Origin: Bacillota bacterium | Lineage (GTDB): Bacteria > Bacillota > UBA4882 > UBA8346 | Reading direction: 5' to 3' | DNA: 64,000 bases | Assembly: GCA_023426245.1 (NCBI GenBank) | Contig: JAFABB010000007.1 | Span: forward strand, 186,001 to 250,000 | Shown: in pieces, positions 50,404 to 59,019 of the stretch | Position numbering within the stretch: the stretch's first letter is position 1 | How the letters are laid out: the number at the start of each line of letters is the position of its first letter | Translations under genes and position numbers: made by a program | The notes under the pieces: model-generated | What the model was told of the DNA's origin: nothing | Seen by the model: the letters and a program-made list of their open reading frames with translations, nothing else | Databases searched by the model: none

Positions 50404-51594
50404 TTATTTTGTGAGATTAAACTCCTTAGCCAGAGCGGTGAACGCCGGCAAGGAATTTTGGATGATTTCTTTGGAAACGCAATAAGCAATCCGGAAATAT
50501 CCCGGCTGACAGAATCCTTTCCCCGGGACGATTAAAATATTATGTTTTTGGGCTGCCTGGCTAAAAGCGCCGTCATCCGGAATAGGGCTCTTGGGAAAGA
50601 GATAAAAGGCACCCTGGGGTTTGATGATTTCAAACCCAATGCCGGTCAGATGGTTATATAAAATATTCCGACGCTCTCGGTATGAATCCAACCCGGCCAC
50701 TTGGCCTTGAAGGTCGGCCACCAGGCGCTGCATTAAAGCGGGGGCATTTACAAATCCCAGAATTCGGTTGGCGAAAACCAAAGCGCTGAAAAGAAGGTCC
50801 GCTTCGGGAATTTGGGGGTTGATGGCGGCGTAACCGATCCGTTCGCCCGGTATGGCCAGGTCTTTGCTGTGAGAAGTGGCCACGATTCCATGTTCGAAGA
50901 TTTTCAATATGGGGGGAGCTTCCACACCGTCATAGACCAGTCCGGCATAAGGTTCATCGGAAATTAAATAAATAACTTTCCCGAACTCCTTTTCTTTTTC
51001 CCGGATGACGGTGGCAAGCGCGGTTAATGTCTTCTCGGAATAAACCACCCCGGTGGGATTATTGGGAGAATTGATCAGGATGGCTTTGGTTTTGGAATTG
51101 ACGGCTGTGCGGATAGCCTCCGGATCCAGTTGAAAGTCGGGTTGGGTTTTAACCACCACCAGTTTGCCCTGGTGATTGTCGGTATAAAAGCCGTATTCCA
51201 TAAAATAAGGAGCGCTGACGATGACTTCATCGCCGGGGTTGAGTAAAGATTTGAAGATAACGTTCAAAGCGCCGCCGGCTCCTGAGGTCATAACGACATG
51301 ATTGGCAGTTAAAGTTAGACTGGTGCGTTTATTTTGATAAGCCGCTATTGCCGCGCGGGTCTCCTCGTAACCGGCGTTGCTCATGTATTTATGCATCCCG
51401 GGAATGGGGTGATTGGCCAGCTTACGCAGCCCTTCCTGAAAAGATTCCGGTGGTTCCAGATCGGGATTGCCCAGGGAGAAATCATAAACCTTATCCGGAC
51501 CGTAAATGCGGCGCAGGCGGTCGCCCTCTTCAAACATTTTCCGGACCATCGAGGAGTGATTTAGGGATTCACGTACTTTATCAGAGATGGACAT
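50404..51594 (-). CDS. PLP-dependent aminotransferase, class I/II
   Basis: 396 aa, fold type I. PLP Lys in TSHSKDLAIPGERIGYAAIN; Arg-type SLGNPDLEPPESF; Asn and Asp site NSPNNPTGVVYSEKTL; YLISDEPYAGLVYDG. Of the AspAT/MalY-like group, which handles aspartate, alanine or other amino acids; no feature fixes the substrate. RBS GGAGGG. Lone gene. Confidence 0.9.
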   Translation of the reverse strand: MSISDKVRESLNHSSMVRKMFEEGDRLRRIYGPDKVYDFSLGNPDLEPPESFQEGLRKLANHPIPGMHKYMSNAGYEETRAAIAAYQNKRTSLTLTANHVVMTSGAGGALNVIFKSLLNPGDEVIVSAPYFMEYGFYTDNHQGKLVVVKTQPDFQLDPEAIRTAVNSKTKAILINSPNNPTGVVYSEKTLTALATVIREKEKEFGKVIYLISDEPYAGLVYDGVEAPPILKIFEHGIVATSHSKDLAIPGERIGYAAINPQIPEADLLFSALVFANRILGFVNAPALMQRLVADLQGQVAGLDSYRERRNILYNHLTGIGFEIIKPQGAFYLFPKSPIPDDGAFSQAAQKHNILIVPGKGFCQPGYFRIAYCVSKEIIQNSLPAFTALAKEFNLTK

Positions 51595-51880
51595 GGGGAA
51601 AACCCTCCTTTGATATAATTAATTATGAACGTTACGACGAAAATATAAACTCTGATTTTTGCGGGGCCGCCGGCTAAGCCGCACGGCTGGTTGAACCCAA
51701 GCCGGTTAAAACCGGCTAATCGAGTTTTTTTATGCTGTAATATAGAATTCTTACGGCTGAGTAGCGATCGTTAGAGTGGGAGTGCCCGGTTTTTTTCAGA
51801 TAATTCGCGAAGCGTTAGGATAATCCTGCCAAAAAGATAGGAATTGGATCATTTACCGGAATGATTTCTGAAAGTGCCTC
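51595..51880. other. Intergenic region with a plus-strand terminator hairpin
   Basis: The hairpin AGCCGGTT-AA-AACCGGCT (51700-51717) is followed by CGAGTTTTTTT on the plus strand, although no plus-strand gene precedes it. GGGGCCGCCGGCTAAGCC before it is also structured. A small RNA between about 51620 and 51731 is possible but no promoter is convincing. Confidence 0.35.
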
Positions 51881-51909
51881 TTTACAGTTTATCAAAGATA
51901 GGTTATAAT
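51881..51909 (+). promoter_or_regulatory. Promoter of tRNA-Leu
   Basis: TTTACA (51881-51886), 17-base spacer, TATAAT (51904-51909), 19 bases before the tRNA. Sigma-70/SigA consensus type. Confidence 0.85.
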
Positions 51910-51927
51910 TTATGATACACGTGAAGT

Positions 51928-52014
51928 GCCGAAGTGGTGGAACTGGCAGACGCGCAGCGTTCAGGGCGCTGTGTCCGCGAGGGCGTGCGGGTTCAAATCC
52001 CGCCTTCGGCACCA
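51928..52014 (+). tRNA. tRNA-Leu(CAG)
   Basis: Acceptor stem GCCGAAG/CTTCGGC, anticodon arm CAGCG-TTCAGGG-CGCTG giving anticodon CAG, long variable arm as expected for leucine (class II), T arm CGGGTTCAAATCCCG, and encoded CCA at 52012-52014. Single tRNA. Confidence 0.95.
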
Positions 52015-52277
52015 TTTTTATATTCAAAATTAAAATTCGATCCGGGTTCACGATAAGTGAGCCCGGTTATTTTTTTGACGGATTATTGACGCGGCTGCCC
52101 TTTTAGGTTGTAAATGTTTTGACGCTTTGATAACAGTTTTATTTATAAAGATCAACCTATCAATAAAATAAACATAAAAATCATCCGGTTTACGAATAGA
52201 CAGCTTTTTTCTTCCATGATAAAATCAAATCAATAACCAGGGCACACTTATATTTCCAACACGAAAGGATGATCAAT

Positions 52278-52499
52278 ATGCGTTGTGAAAACTTAGAAAA
52301 ATGTCCCTTCTGCAATGATAAAATGCCTATTGATAGTGCTTTGGGTCGTCTGTTTAAAAAAAATAATTGCGAGAGCGACAAGACGAAGTATGCCAGATAT
52401 CGAGTTGCCAGTATAATAGGGAAAGAGTTTGTATCGGATCAATTATATCCCAATATGGATGAAAAAGCGGAGAATATTATCCAGGCCAATAAAAAATAA
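52278..52499 (+). CDS. Small Cys-containing hypothetical protein
   Basis: 73 aa from ATG 52278 (GAAAGG nine to ten bases upstream). MRCENLEKCPFCNDKMPIDS with C-x5-C-x2-C, then a fourth Cys in NNCESDKTKYARYRVASIIG and a KEFVSDQLYPNMDEKAENII end. I have seen this C-E-N-x-x-K-C-P-F pattern in small conserved Bacillota proteins; function not known. Cys pattern suggests metal binding. Confidence 0.7.
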   Translation: MRCENLEKCPFCNDKMPIDSALGRLFKKNNCESDKTKYARYRVASIIGKEFVSDQLYPNMDEKAENIIQANKK

Positions 52500-52616
52500 A
52501 TGCCTCACCATAATAAGGGTTTGTTTTGGATCGGGAAAAGAAAAGCTGGATTTTTATTGGATAAAATAGTAATATAGCTTCAAACAGTTCATGGAATATT
52601 TGAGGATGAAGATTGA

Positions 52617-53189
52617 ATGGGGAAATTATTTTGGAAGCCGGGGACCTTGCTTTACCCGGTGCCGGTTGTCTTAGTAAGCTGCGGGGAACTTCAAGGAGTT
52701 AAAAATATCATTACCATTGCCTGGGCCGGAACGGTAGCTTCCGATCCGGTGATGGTTTCGATCTCGGTGCGGCCGGAGCGGTATTCCTACCCCCTTATCA
52801 AGGAGAGCGGAGAATTTGTGATCAATCTGCCCAATCGTCATATGGCCCGGGCGGTGGATTATTGCGGAGTCGTTTCCGGTAAAGATTGCGACAAATTTCA
52901 GGCCACCGGATTAACGGCAGCGGCGGCGCGGAATCTGAAAGCACCCGTGATTCTGGAGGCGCCGCTTGCCCTGGAGTGCAAGGTGAGCGCAGTCAAGGAC
53001 TTGGGTTCTCATCACCTTTTTTTGGCCAAAGTTTCCGGAGTTCAGGTCGAGGAGGGGTTAATCGACCGGAGTGGTAGGTTAAATTTGGCGAAAGCCGACT
53101 TAATAAGCTACGTTCACGGCCAATACTGGACTTTGGGAGAGGCCGTCGGCAGTTTCGGTTTTTCCGTTAAAAAACGCCGCAAAAAGTAA
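52617..53189 (+). CDS. Flavin reductase-like FMN-binding split-barrel protein
   Basis: 190 aa. Flavin reductase-like / FMN-binding domain: PGTLLYPVPVVLVSCGE, NIITIAWAGTVASDPVMVSI, and the RPERYSYPLIKESGEFVINL block, typical of the family, followed by GSHHLFLAKVSGVQVEEG. Probably an FMN-dependent reductase or binding protein; substrate unknown. Confidence 0.9.
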   Translation: MGKLFWKPGTLLYPVPVVLVSCGELQGVKNIITIAWAGTVASDPVMVSISVRPERYSYPLIKESGEFVINLPNRHMARAVDYCGVVSGKDCDKFQATGLTAAAARNLKAPVILEAPLALECKVSAVKDLGSHHLFLAKVSGVQVEEGLIDRSGRLNLAKADLISYVHGQYWTLGEAVGSFGFSVKKRRKK

Positions 53190-53261
53190 GCTTGACTTCT
53201 AAAATATTAGACAGCCGCATAAAAACTTAAAAAACCACCCTTGCGGGTGGTTTCGTCATCT

Positions 53262-53561
53262 TTAGTATGAACGTCTGGATTGAAAGCAATCGCGGCAGTA
53301 AACTGGTTTGTCGCCGCTTGGTTGGAAAGGAACTTTGGTAGGTTTGCCGCATTCCGCACAAACCGCATCAAAAAGTTGACGATCTCTGCTTTGAAAACCA
53401 CCACGGCCTCTACCGGATTGGGCTTTTTTAGCAGCCCGGCATGCGGGACAACGTCCAGGTTCATTGGTAAAACCTTTGGATTCAAAAAATTCCTGTTCAC
53501 TTGCAGTAAAAACGAAATCTTGACCACAATCTTTGCATGTTTTTGTTTTATCTTGAAACAT
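53262..53561 (-). CDS. Zinc-binding (zf-trcl-like) protein
   Basis: 99 aa from ATG 53561 (AGGTGAGG upstream). Four Cys pairs: CKDCGQDF, CPACRAAK, CAECGKPT, CRDCFQSR. An N-terminal zf-trcl-like segment (TASEQEFFESKGFTNEPGRC) and a Gly/Arg linker (SGRGRGGFQS). Two zinc sites expected; often nucleic-acid-linked in clostridial homologues. Convergent with the flavin reductase gene. Confidence 0.85.
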   Translation of the reverse strand: MFQDKTKTCKDCGQDFVFTASEQEFFESKGFTNEPGRCPACRAAKKAQSGRGRGGFQSRDRQLFDAVCAECGKPTKVPFQPSGDKPVYCRDCFQSRRSY

Positions 53562-53795
53562 TAACAACCTCACCTTTTAGCCCTACGGGCCCATATTTTA
53601 CCTTTCCCTGGACTATTCGGAGGCAATTCATTTTGGAATTTGCAAACCTTATGATCCTCAGTTTAGGTACAATTTTATAATACCATGAATCAAGGGAAAT
53701 ACAAGTACTATTTTTCCTACCTAATTTTACGGAGGATATGGCCTAAGGATGGAGAATTATCATTTATAATGGAAGTAGACTGGGGAGGGTTCTTT

Positions 53796-54449
53796 ATGAA
53801 CGAAGCGAATCAAACGCCCTGGAATTTTACAGGTAACGGTTATTTCATGTTATTTAAATTCCCTAAACCGTTTATTCTCGATCATGGTTTTTTACCCGAG
53901 CGATTTCGAAAAGGGTTTTATGGAAATGTCGGAGCTATCGTGTTTGCGGATTACCAATCTTCCAATATGGGACCTCATCAAGAATTATTTTTTGTACCGG
54001 GAAAGTTGCGCTATCAACACCATAAGGTTTATACGATTTCCAGAAATTATGTTTCCGACAACCGGGATGGACTTGAAAATTCACTGAGCGATTGGGGAAT
54101 ATCTAAAGAAAGGGCTTCGTTTCAATTTATTCCCGGCAAGGATTTGGATACTCTCCAAGTCACCCAAAACGGGGTCCCCGTCATCGATATTACGATCAAG
54201 GTTTCCAAAAAAGGCTGGGTTTTTCCCTTGTGGACATTTTTTCACCCCCTCCATATGATTCAAGATTGCAATGGGAAAACTTTCACTTTCAATCTCCGTG
54301 GCGGGGGAAAAGGGAGATTTGCCGCGATCATGAAAGTTGATGTCAATCCCGAACGCTTTCCTAACTTTGCATTTTTTAAACATGTGGCCATTATCCGGGT
54401 TACGGATTTCCATTTCAAACTGCCCCCGGCTAAAACGAAAGAAGAGTAA
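53796..54449 (+). CDS. Acetoacetate decarboxylase-like protein
   Basis: 217 aa from ATG 53796 (GGGGAGGG upstream); the frame extends 111 bases further upstream but the N-terminus of this family starts here. Beta-barrel of the ADC superfamily: FKFPKPFILDHGFLPERFRK, AIVFADYQSSNMGPHQELFF, HHKVYTISRNYVSDNRDGLE. I cannot confirm the Schiff-base lysine by eye. May act on a beta-keto acid or be non-enzymatic. Confidence 0.7.
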   Translation: MNEANQTPWNFTGNGYFMLFKFPKPFILDHGFLPERFRKGFYGNVGAIVFADYQSSNMGPHQELFFVPGKLRYQHHKVYTISRNYVSDNRDGLENSLSDWGISKERASFQFIPGKDLDTLQVTQNGVPVIDITIKVSKKGWVFPLWTFFHPLHMIQDCNGKTFTFNLRGGGKGRFAAIMKVDVNPERFPNFAFFKHVAIIRVTDFHFKLPPAKTKEE

Positions 54450-54757
54450 CCAAAGAAGGGGCTTTTTTCCATAACCTCAAGCACCAGGCGGGCATGGTTG
54501 AAATTTGCATAAATCACAAAAGGTTCTTGTGGGGCCTAAAGCAAATCCTTCGAGAATCCCGATACCAGAAATTTGAAAACCGTAGCGGAGTGACTGCGGT
54601 TTTTTTGTTGATAATTCAGGGCCGGGAAGAAAACATAAAAGTACCCGTTTTCCATATATTTCTCCTATATGACAATTACCAGATGGGTGGTTTTTTTTGT
54701 ATATAGAAAAGCCCAGCTAGGAAGATTATAATAATTTCATAAAAAGGAGGGGGTTTT
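54450..54757 (+). terminator. Intergenic region with terminator
   Basis: 308 bases; AAACCGTAG-CGGAGTGA-CTGCGGTTT with T-run (54577-54607) is the only feature seen. The rest is AT-rich, then RBS AAGGAGGGGG before glgP. Confidence 0.5.
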
Positions 54758-56377
54758 TTGGCAGACCAAAATAATTTGCCGAAAGTGGCTTATTTTTGTA
54801 TGGAATATGGTCTGGATGCATCGTTTCGGAGTTATGCCGGGGGTCTTGGGATCTTGGCCGGCGATTATCTTAAGGGCGCAAAAGACCATGGGTACCCGAT
54901 TGTTGGAATCGGTATCAAATGGAAACAAGGATATACCGATCAAATGATTGATCAAGATGGCCGGCCCTATGATAGTTATCATAATTACCAATATGATTTT
55001 TTGAAAGATACCGGAGTTAAAGTTGTGGTGCCAATCCGGAGACGGAATGTAGTCTGCAAGGTTTGGCTGGTTGATAATTTCGGTAATGCTCCCCTGTATT
55101 TGCTGGATACCGATGTGCCTGAGAATCAGGATCCCTGGATTACCGGCCAATTATACGGCTGGTTTGGAGAGGAACGGATTGCTCAAGAAATGGTCCTGGG
55201 GATTGGCGGGGTGAAAGCGCTAAGGGCTCTTGGTATCGCGGTGGATGTATACCATTTTAACGAAGGCCATGCGGTGTTTGCGGGATTCGAGTTAATCAGG
55301 GAGAAACTGGAATGGGGTTTGCATTATGATGCGGCATTGGCGGCAGTCCGTGAACAAATCGTTTTTACGACCCACACGCCGATCGTTGAAGGCAATGAAT
55401 CCCATGAGCTTGACCGGTTGATGTATATGGGCGCCAATAACGGTTTATCGACGGAGCAAATGATGGAAATTGGTGGCAATCCTTTTAATATGACGGTTGC
55501 GGCTTTGCATTTGTCGAGAGTCACCAATGCGGTTGCCGATTTACACTGTCAGACCGCCAATAAAATGTGGTCTTACGTTTCAAGCTGTTCGCCCATTGTC
55601 GGCATTACCAACGCGATTCACACGCCAACCTGGGTTGATCCCGAGATGTTGCGGGCGGCCTCGGGAGAAGGCTCTCTGTGGGAACAGCATCAGAAAAATA
55701 AACAAAAACTGATTGGATTTATTAAAGAAAGAACCGGCGTCGAGCTGAAGCCGGAAGTTTTATTAATCGGTTTTTCAAGACGGGCTGCCGGATATAAAAG
55801 GAGCGGATTTATCTTCAGTAGACCGGAAATCATCGCTCCGCTGCTGGAAAAGGGGAAACTTCAGATCGTGTTTTCCGGTAAAGCCCATCCCTTGGATGAC
55901 GGCGGTAAAAGGGTGGTTGAAAATCTGGTGCAAATGTCCAAACGTTATCCGGGCGCGGTGGTATTTTTGGAGAACTATGATATGACCATCGGTAAAATGT
56001 TAACCACCGGTTCCGATGTTTGGTTGAATAACCCGCGGCGGCCGAAAGAGGCCAGCGGTACTTCAGGGATGAAGGCTGCGATGAACGGGGCTCTTAATTT
56101 GAGTATTCTTGACGGCTGGTGGCCGGAGGCGTGCAGGCATGGGATCAATGGCTGGCAATTTGGAGACGGATTTGAAAGCTGCTCCGAATATGAACAGGAT
56201 GAACATGATTTGAACGCCCTTTACCGGGTTTTGCAAGAGGAAGTAATTCCCACTTATTATCATAACCGGGAAAAATGGCTGCGGATGATGGGGGAGAGCA
56301 TTAACAACACCCGCGAAACTTTTGCAGTCAAACGGATGCTGGATGATTACTACCAGAAGATGTATATTTTAAAATAA
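54758..56377 (+). CDS. glgP: Alpha-glucan phosphorylase, short form
   Basis: 539 aa, GT35 family; short form as in archaea and clostridia compared with 800 aa for the classic enzyme. Releases glucose 1-phosphate from glycogen or maltodextrin. Motifs: CMEYGLDASFRSYAGGLGIL, YHFNEGHAVFAGFELI, TTHTPIVEGNESH, SRRAAGYKRSGFIF, and the PLP Lys in SGTSGMKAAMNGALNLSILD. TTG start. Followed by its own terminator; no branching enzyme next to it. Confidence 0.93.
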   Translation: MADQNNLPKVAYFCMEYGLDASFRSYAGGLGILAGDYLKGAKDHGYPIVGIGIKWKQGYTDQMIDQDGRPYDSYHNYQYDFLKDTGVKVVVPIRRRNVVCKVWLVDNFGNAPLYLLDTDVPENQDPWITGQLYGWFGEERIAQEMVLGIGGVKALRALGIAVDVYHFNEGHAVFAGFELIREKLEWGLHYDAALAAVREQIVFTTHTPIVEGNESHELDRLMYMGANNGLSTEQMMEIGGNPFNMTVAALHLSRVTNAVADLHCQTANKMWSYVSSCSPIVGITNAIHTPTWVDPEMLRAASGEGSLWEQHQKNKQKLIGFIKERTGVELKPEVLLIGFSRRAAGYKRSGFIFSRPEIIAPLLEKGKLQIVFSGKAHPLDDGGKRVVENLVQMSKRYPGAVVFLENYDMTIGKMLTTGSDVWLNNPRRPKEASGTSGMKAAMNGALNLSILDGWWPEACRHGINGWQFGDGFESCSEYEQDEHDLNALYRVLQEEVIPTYYHNREKWLRMMGESINNTRETFAVKRMLDDYYQKMYILK

Positions 56378-56430
56378 TTTCTTAGGATTTATATTGATTT
56401 CATTTGATTCATATGAATTTTACGACTTCA

Positions 56431-56465
56431 AAAAGCCGCTGGAGGATTTCGACAGTGGCTTTTTG
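56431..56465 (+). terminator. Terminator of glgP
   Basis: AAAAGCCGCT... and ...AGTGGCTTTT pair; run of T at the end. Confidence 0.7.
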
Positions 56466-56695
56466 AGTGAATTCCGATGTTCATTCGTGCTGGAGTTATA
56501 TTGGCGCGTGTTTGTTCGCGTTAAGCCTGAATGCGTGGCAAATGGAGAAACACGGGATTATCCGGTTTATTTTAAAATCTGGGGTATTGGAACCAAATAA
56601 ACATATGGATGATTGGATTCTTTTTGTCCACGGCTTCCACCGGCGAGGTTTCTTTTTGAGCGACCCAAAAATGGGACCTCCGCTCGTAAAGCAAG

Positions 56696-56764
56696 CGGCA
56701 AAGTCGCCGGAACCCTGAAGACTGGACGGCTCCATCGTGGAGGCGACTTTGCCGTATTTTTTTC
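56696..56764 (+). terminator. Strong hairpin with T-run
   Basis: CGGCAAAGTCGCC and GGCGACTTTGCCG (56696-56708, 56742-56754) are perfect complements; TATTTTTTTTCC follows. No plus-strand gene ends close upstream, so it may stop read-through or an unseen RNA. Confidence 0.6.
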
Positions 56765-56817
56765 CGCGATACCGGTGGTCTACCGGTATTTTATACATCA
56801 AAGAAATTTCATGGATT

Positions 56818-56979
56818 ATTAATTTCCTGGAGGGGGAATTGAAGATTTGTGTTCTGGAAATGAAATCCGGAGGCAAAGATTAATTCTTAAGAGCTAAGAT
56901 TAATTTCCTGGAGGGGGAATTGAAGATTTGTGTTCTGGAAATGAAATCCGGAAGTAAAGATTAATTTTTAAGAGTAAAG
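56818..56979 (+). repeat. Tandem 81-base repeat with identical mini-ORFs
   Basis: Two copies of 81 bases, starting ATTAATTTCCTGGAGGGGGA. Each has a Shine-Dalgarno-like GGAGGGGG, then TTG AAG ATT TGT GTT CTG and a stop after fourteen codons (MKICVLEMKSGGKD and MKICVLEMKSGSKD). A third partial copy (GATTAATTTCTA) follows. Could be leader peptides or debris from a gene start duplicated twice. Confidence 0.6.
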
Positions 56980-57454
56980 ATTAATTTCTATAAATTTGAT
57001 GACCATTTTATATTATTTTGTTAAAATCCCGGATAAAAGTTAGCAAATCCGGTCCTAAAGGATAAGCAAAAAGTTGGCCTAAAAAAAGTTAACGGAGACA
57101 GGATTCGCAGGATTTACAGGATTAAGACCTGCAAAATTGAACTGCTGGAAAATAGATAATTCATAGGGGTTTTAAAAAATCCCGTAAATCCATAAAATCA
57201 TGTTACTCCTGTTTAAGTTCTTTTAGTTGGGCCGCAGTATAGTTTAACTATGCTCGGTCGGGCATTTTAGATTTCACCTTGGATGAATGGCTCAATATTT
57301 TATATTGATTGAATATTTTTGATTTCCCATTTTCCCTCCGGGATATGGGTAAAGCTTTAAATCGGGACGGGGTAATCGCCTGAACAAACGGGGTTCACTT
57401 CTGTTAAGGAAAGGGCCGCCGCGGACGGTCCTCTCTGCTGATTTCCCCTTTTAC

Positions 57455-57766
57455 CTACCGCTGATCCGGAAAACCGAACTCCTTCCAAGATTCCTGGGGC
57501 ATTTCCAGTTTGACCATTTTTTTGCCCTCCTGGAACAAGTCATTCAGTTCTTCCTTTTTGCCGTCGAGGGCGTTGGTCATGATCTTCAATTTGGATTTGA
57601 CCGCCTCGTGGGTACTGTTTAAGTCCAGAGCGTCCTTATAAGCGGTTTCGAATTTGCCGATGAAATCGGTGTCCGCCCCCCTACGGGCCAGTTCGGAAGT
57701 ATGGGTTTTAAGCCCTGCCAGCATAACGCTGGCGTTTTTCATTTGTTCCGCGAATGATTCCGACAT
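57455..57766 (-). CDS. Hypothetical helical protein
   Basis: 103 aa; RBS AAGGAG ten bases upstream. Helical, charged (KNASVMLAGLKTHTSELARR; KSKLKIMTNALDGKKEELND), with a C-terminal MPQESWKEFGFPDQR. No family recognised. Its organisation, a single short helical protein, is similar to that at 15513, but the sequences do not align by eye. Confidence 0.65.
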   Translation of the reverse strand: MSESFAEQMKNASVMLAGLKTHTSELARRGADTDFIGKFETAYKDALDLNSTHEAVKSKLKIMTNALDGKKEELNDLFQEGKKMVKLEMPQESWKEFGFPDQR

Positions 57767-58150
57767 TACAAACTAAACTCCTTTATTGATAATTTCGGCG
57801 CACTTGCGCCAGCGAGCGACTCTTCCGGCCGGAGAATATCCTTGCTTATGGATAATTATACCATAAGTGTAAAAATACACAATATCATCAAAAAGGATAT
57901 TTCCGGAAATACCCTCATTATAGTGGGGAAATGTGAGTCAGAGGAACCCCGAAAAATGAAAAAAAATTTTTAGCGGATGATTTCGTTTCCATGAGGTTTA
58001 TCTTGGCCCGGCTCCAATTTCTCTATGGAGAATGACTGTCGGATTTTCTTCCCGCCGCTTTACAATTATTACTTTATCCTATAAAATGGAATCACTAAGA
58101 ACAAACGGAAACGAATCGGAACAAAGAAGAACAAATTGGAGGAACCCTGG
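57767..58150. promoter_or_regulatory. Divergent region before the DeoR operon
   Basis: 384 bases. ATAATTATACC near 57855 would serve the minus-strand gene; TTTATCCTATAAAATGG near 58070 serves the plus strand. Shortly before the DeoR RBS the purine-rich AACAAACGGAAACGAATCGGAACAAAGAAGAACAAA contains repeated GAACAAA steps, a possible regulator site. Confidence 0.4.
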
Positions 58151-58957
58151 ATGTTCATTGAAGAGCGCCATCAGCATATTTTGGAAATGCTTCAAGCCAA
58201 AGGACGGGTGGAAGTAGTCGAATTGAGTAAGAATTTTCAGATTTCGGAAGATTCGATCCGGCGGGATTTACGTTTAATGGAGGAAAAAGGGCTTTTAACG
58301 CGAACATATGGTGGGGCTATCCTTCCGGAGCAGGTTAGTTCGGCTTTATCCTACCGGGAACGGCAGGAACTCAACAAGGATGTTAAAACCGCCATTGCCA
58401 AATTGGCAGTGGCCGCAATAAAAAATAACGATACCATCCTATTGGACGGCTCCTCCACCGTGGACGAAATGGTTCCTTTTTTAAACCGGATCTCCGGACT
58501 GACGGTCATTACCAATTCGATCGCCATTGCCCATGATGTCCTGCTTTTTACCACCGGTTGCAAACTGGTGATGATCGGCGGCGCCGTCGATCGGGAAAGT
58601 TTTAATACCATTAGTATCGACAGCCTCAAGAAAATCCAGGGCATCAGGGTGGATAAAACTTTTGCCGGGCCCTGTGGCGTTTGCCCGGAATGGGGGTTGT
58701 CAACGACCACTTTTGATGAGGCGGCCATTAAAAAAGCCATGATGGAAGCGGCCAAAGAGGTCTATCTCCTGTTTGAAAGCAGTAAGTTCGGACACCGCTC
58801 GTTGGCCAATATCGGGCCTATCGAGCCGCGATATCATTGGATTACCGATCGTCAAATCGCTGTCGAGGATAGCGGGTTTCAAAAGTTACTCGCCCAAGGA
58901 CTGCAAATACAGATCGCCGATAGTTTCAACGACGGGGATACCAACCTTCGACTTTAG
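58151..58957 (+). CDS. DeoR-family sugar-metabolism regulator
   Basis: 268 aa from ATG 58151 (GGAGG eight bases upstream; the TTG 58136 start includes the RBS). HTH: VEVVELSKNFQISEDSIRRD, LRLMEEKGLLTRTYGGAI, the classic DeoR N-terminus. C-terminal DeoRC sensor domain with ILLDGSSTVDEMVPFLNR, VITNSIAIAHDVLLF and GLSTTTFDEAAIKKAMMEAA; senses phosphorylated sugars. Heads a cluster with a transporter and glucose-6-phosphate isomerase. Confidence 0.92.
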   Translation: MFIEERHQHILEMLQAKGRVEVVELSKNFQISEDSIRRDLRLMEEKGLLTRTYGGAILPEQVSSALSYRERQELNKDVKTAIAKLAVAAIKNNDTILLDGSSTVDEMVPFLNRISGLTVITNSIAIAHDVLLFTTGCKLVMIGGAVDRESFNTISIDSLKKIQGIRVDKTFAGPCGVCPEWGLSTTTFDEAAIKKAMMEAAKEVYLLFESSKFGHRSLANIGPIEPRYHWITDRQIAVEDSGFQKLLAQGLQIQIADSFNDGDTNLRL

Positions 58958-59019
58958 CGGAAGCATTGCCTTTGGGTTTGAATTTCCGGCATTTGATCTG
59001 ACGAGTGAGGAGAAAAATC

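Larger units (their letters stand above)
56466..57454. other. Long non-coding region with repeats
   Basis: Almost 1 kb with no supported gene. Contains a 13-pair hairpin (56696-56754), an 81-base direct repeat (56818-56979), and a pair of diverged inverted copies of ACAGGATTTACAGGATT-like sequence (57103-57125 and about 57175-57215). This motif type recurs in many genomes as short dispersed repeats. The 3' end just before the 57455 gene holds GGGCCGCCGCGGACGGTCC. Confidence 0.5.

Noticed and set aside
51928..52014. tRNA-Leu as attachment site of the prophage
   Set aside because: The tail genes end near 16.6 kb, 35 kb away, and no integrase or repeated 3' tRNA end is seen around it.
54494..54706. 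Small plus-strand ORF between the ADC-like gene and glgP
   Set aside because: It runs through a terminator hairpin and has no RBS.
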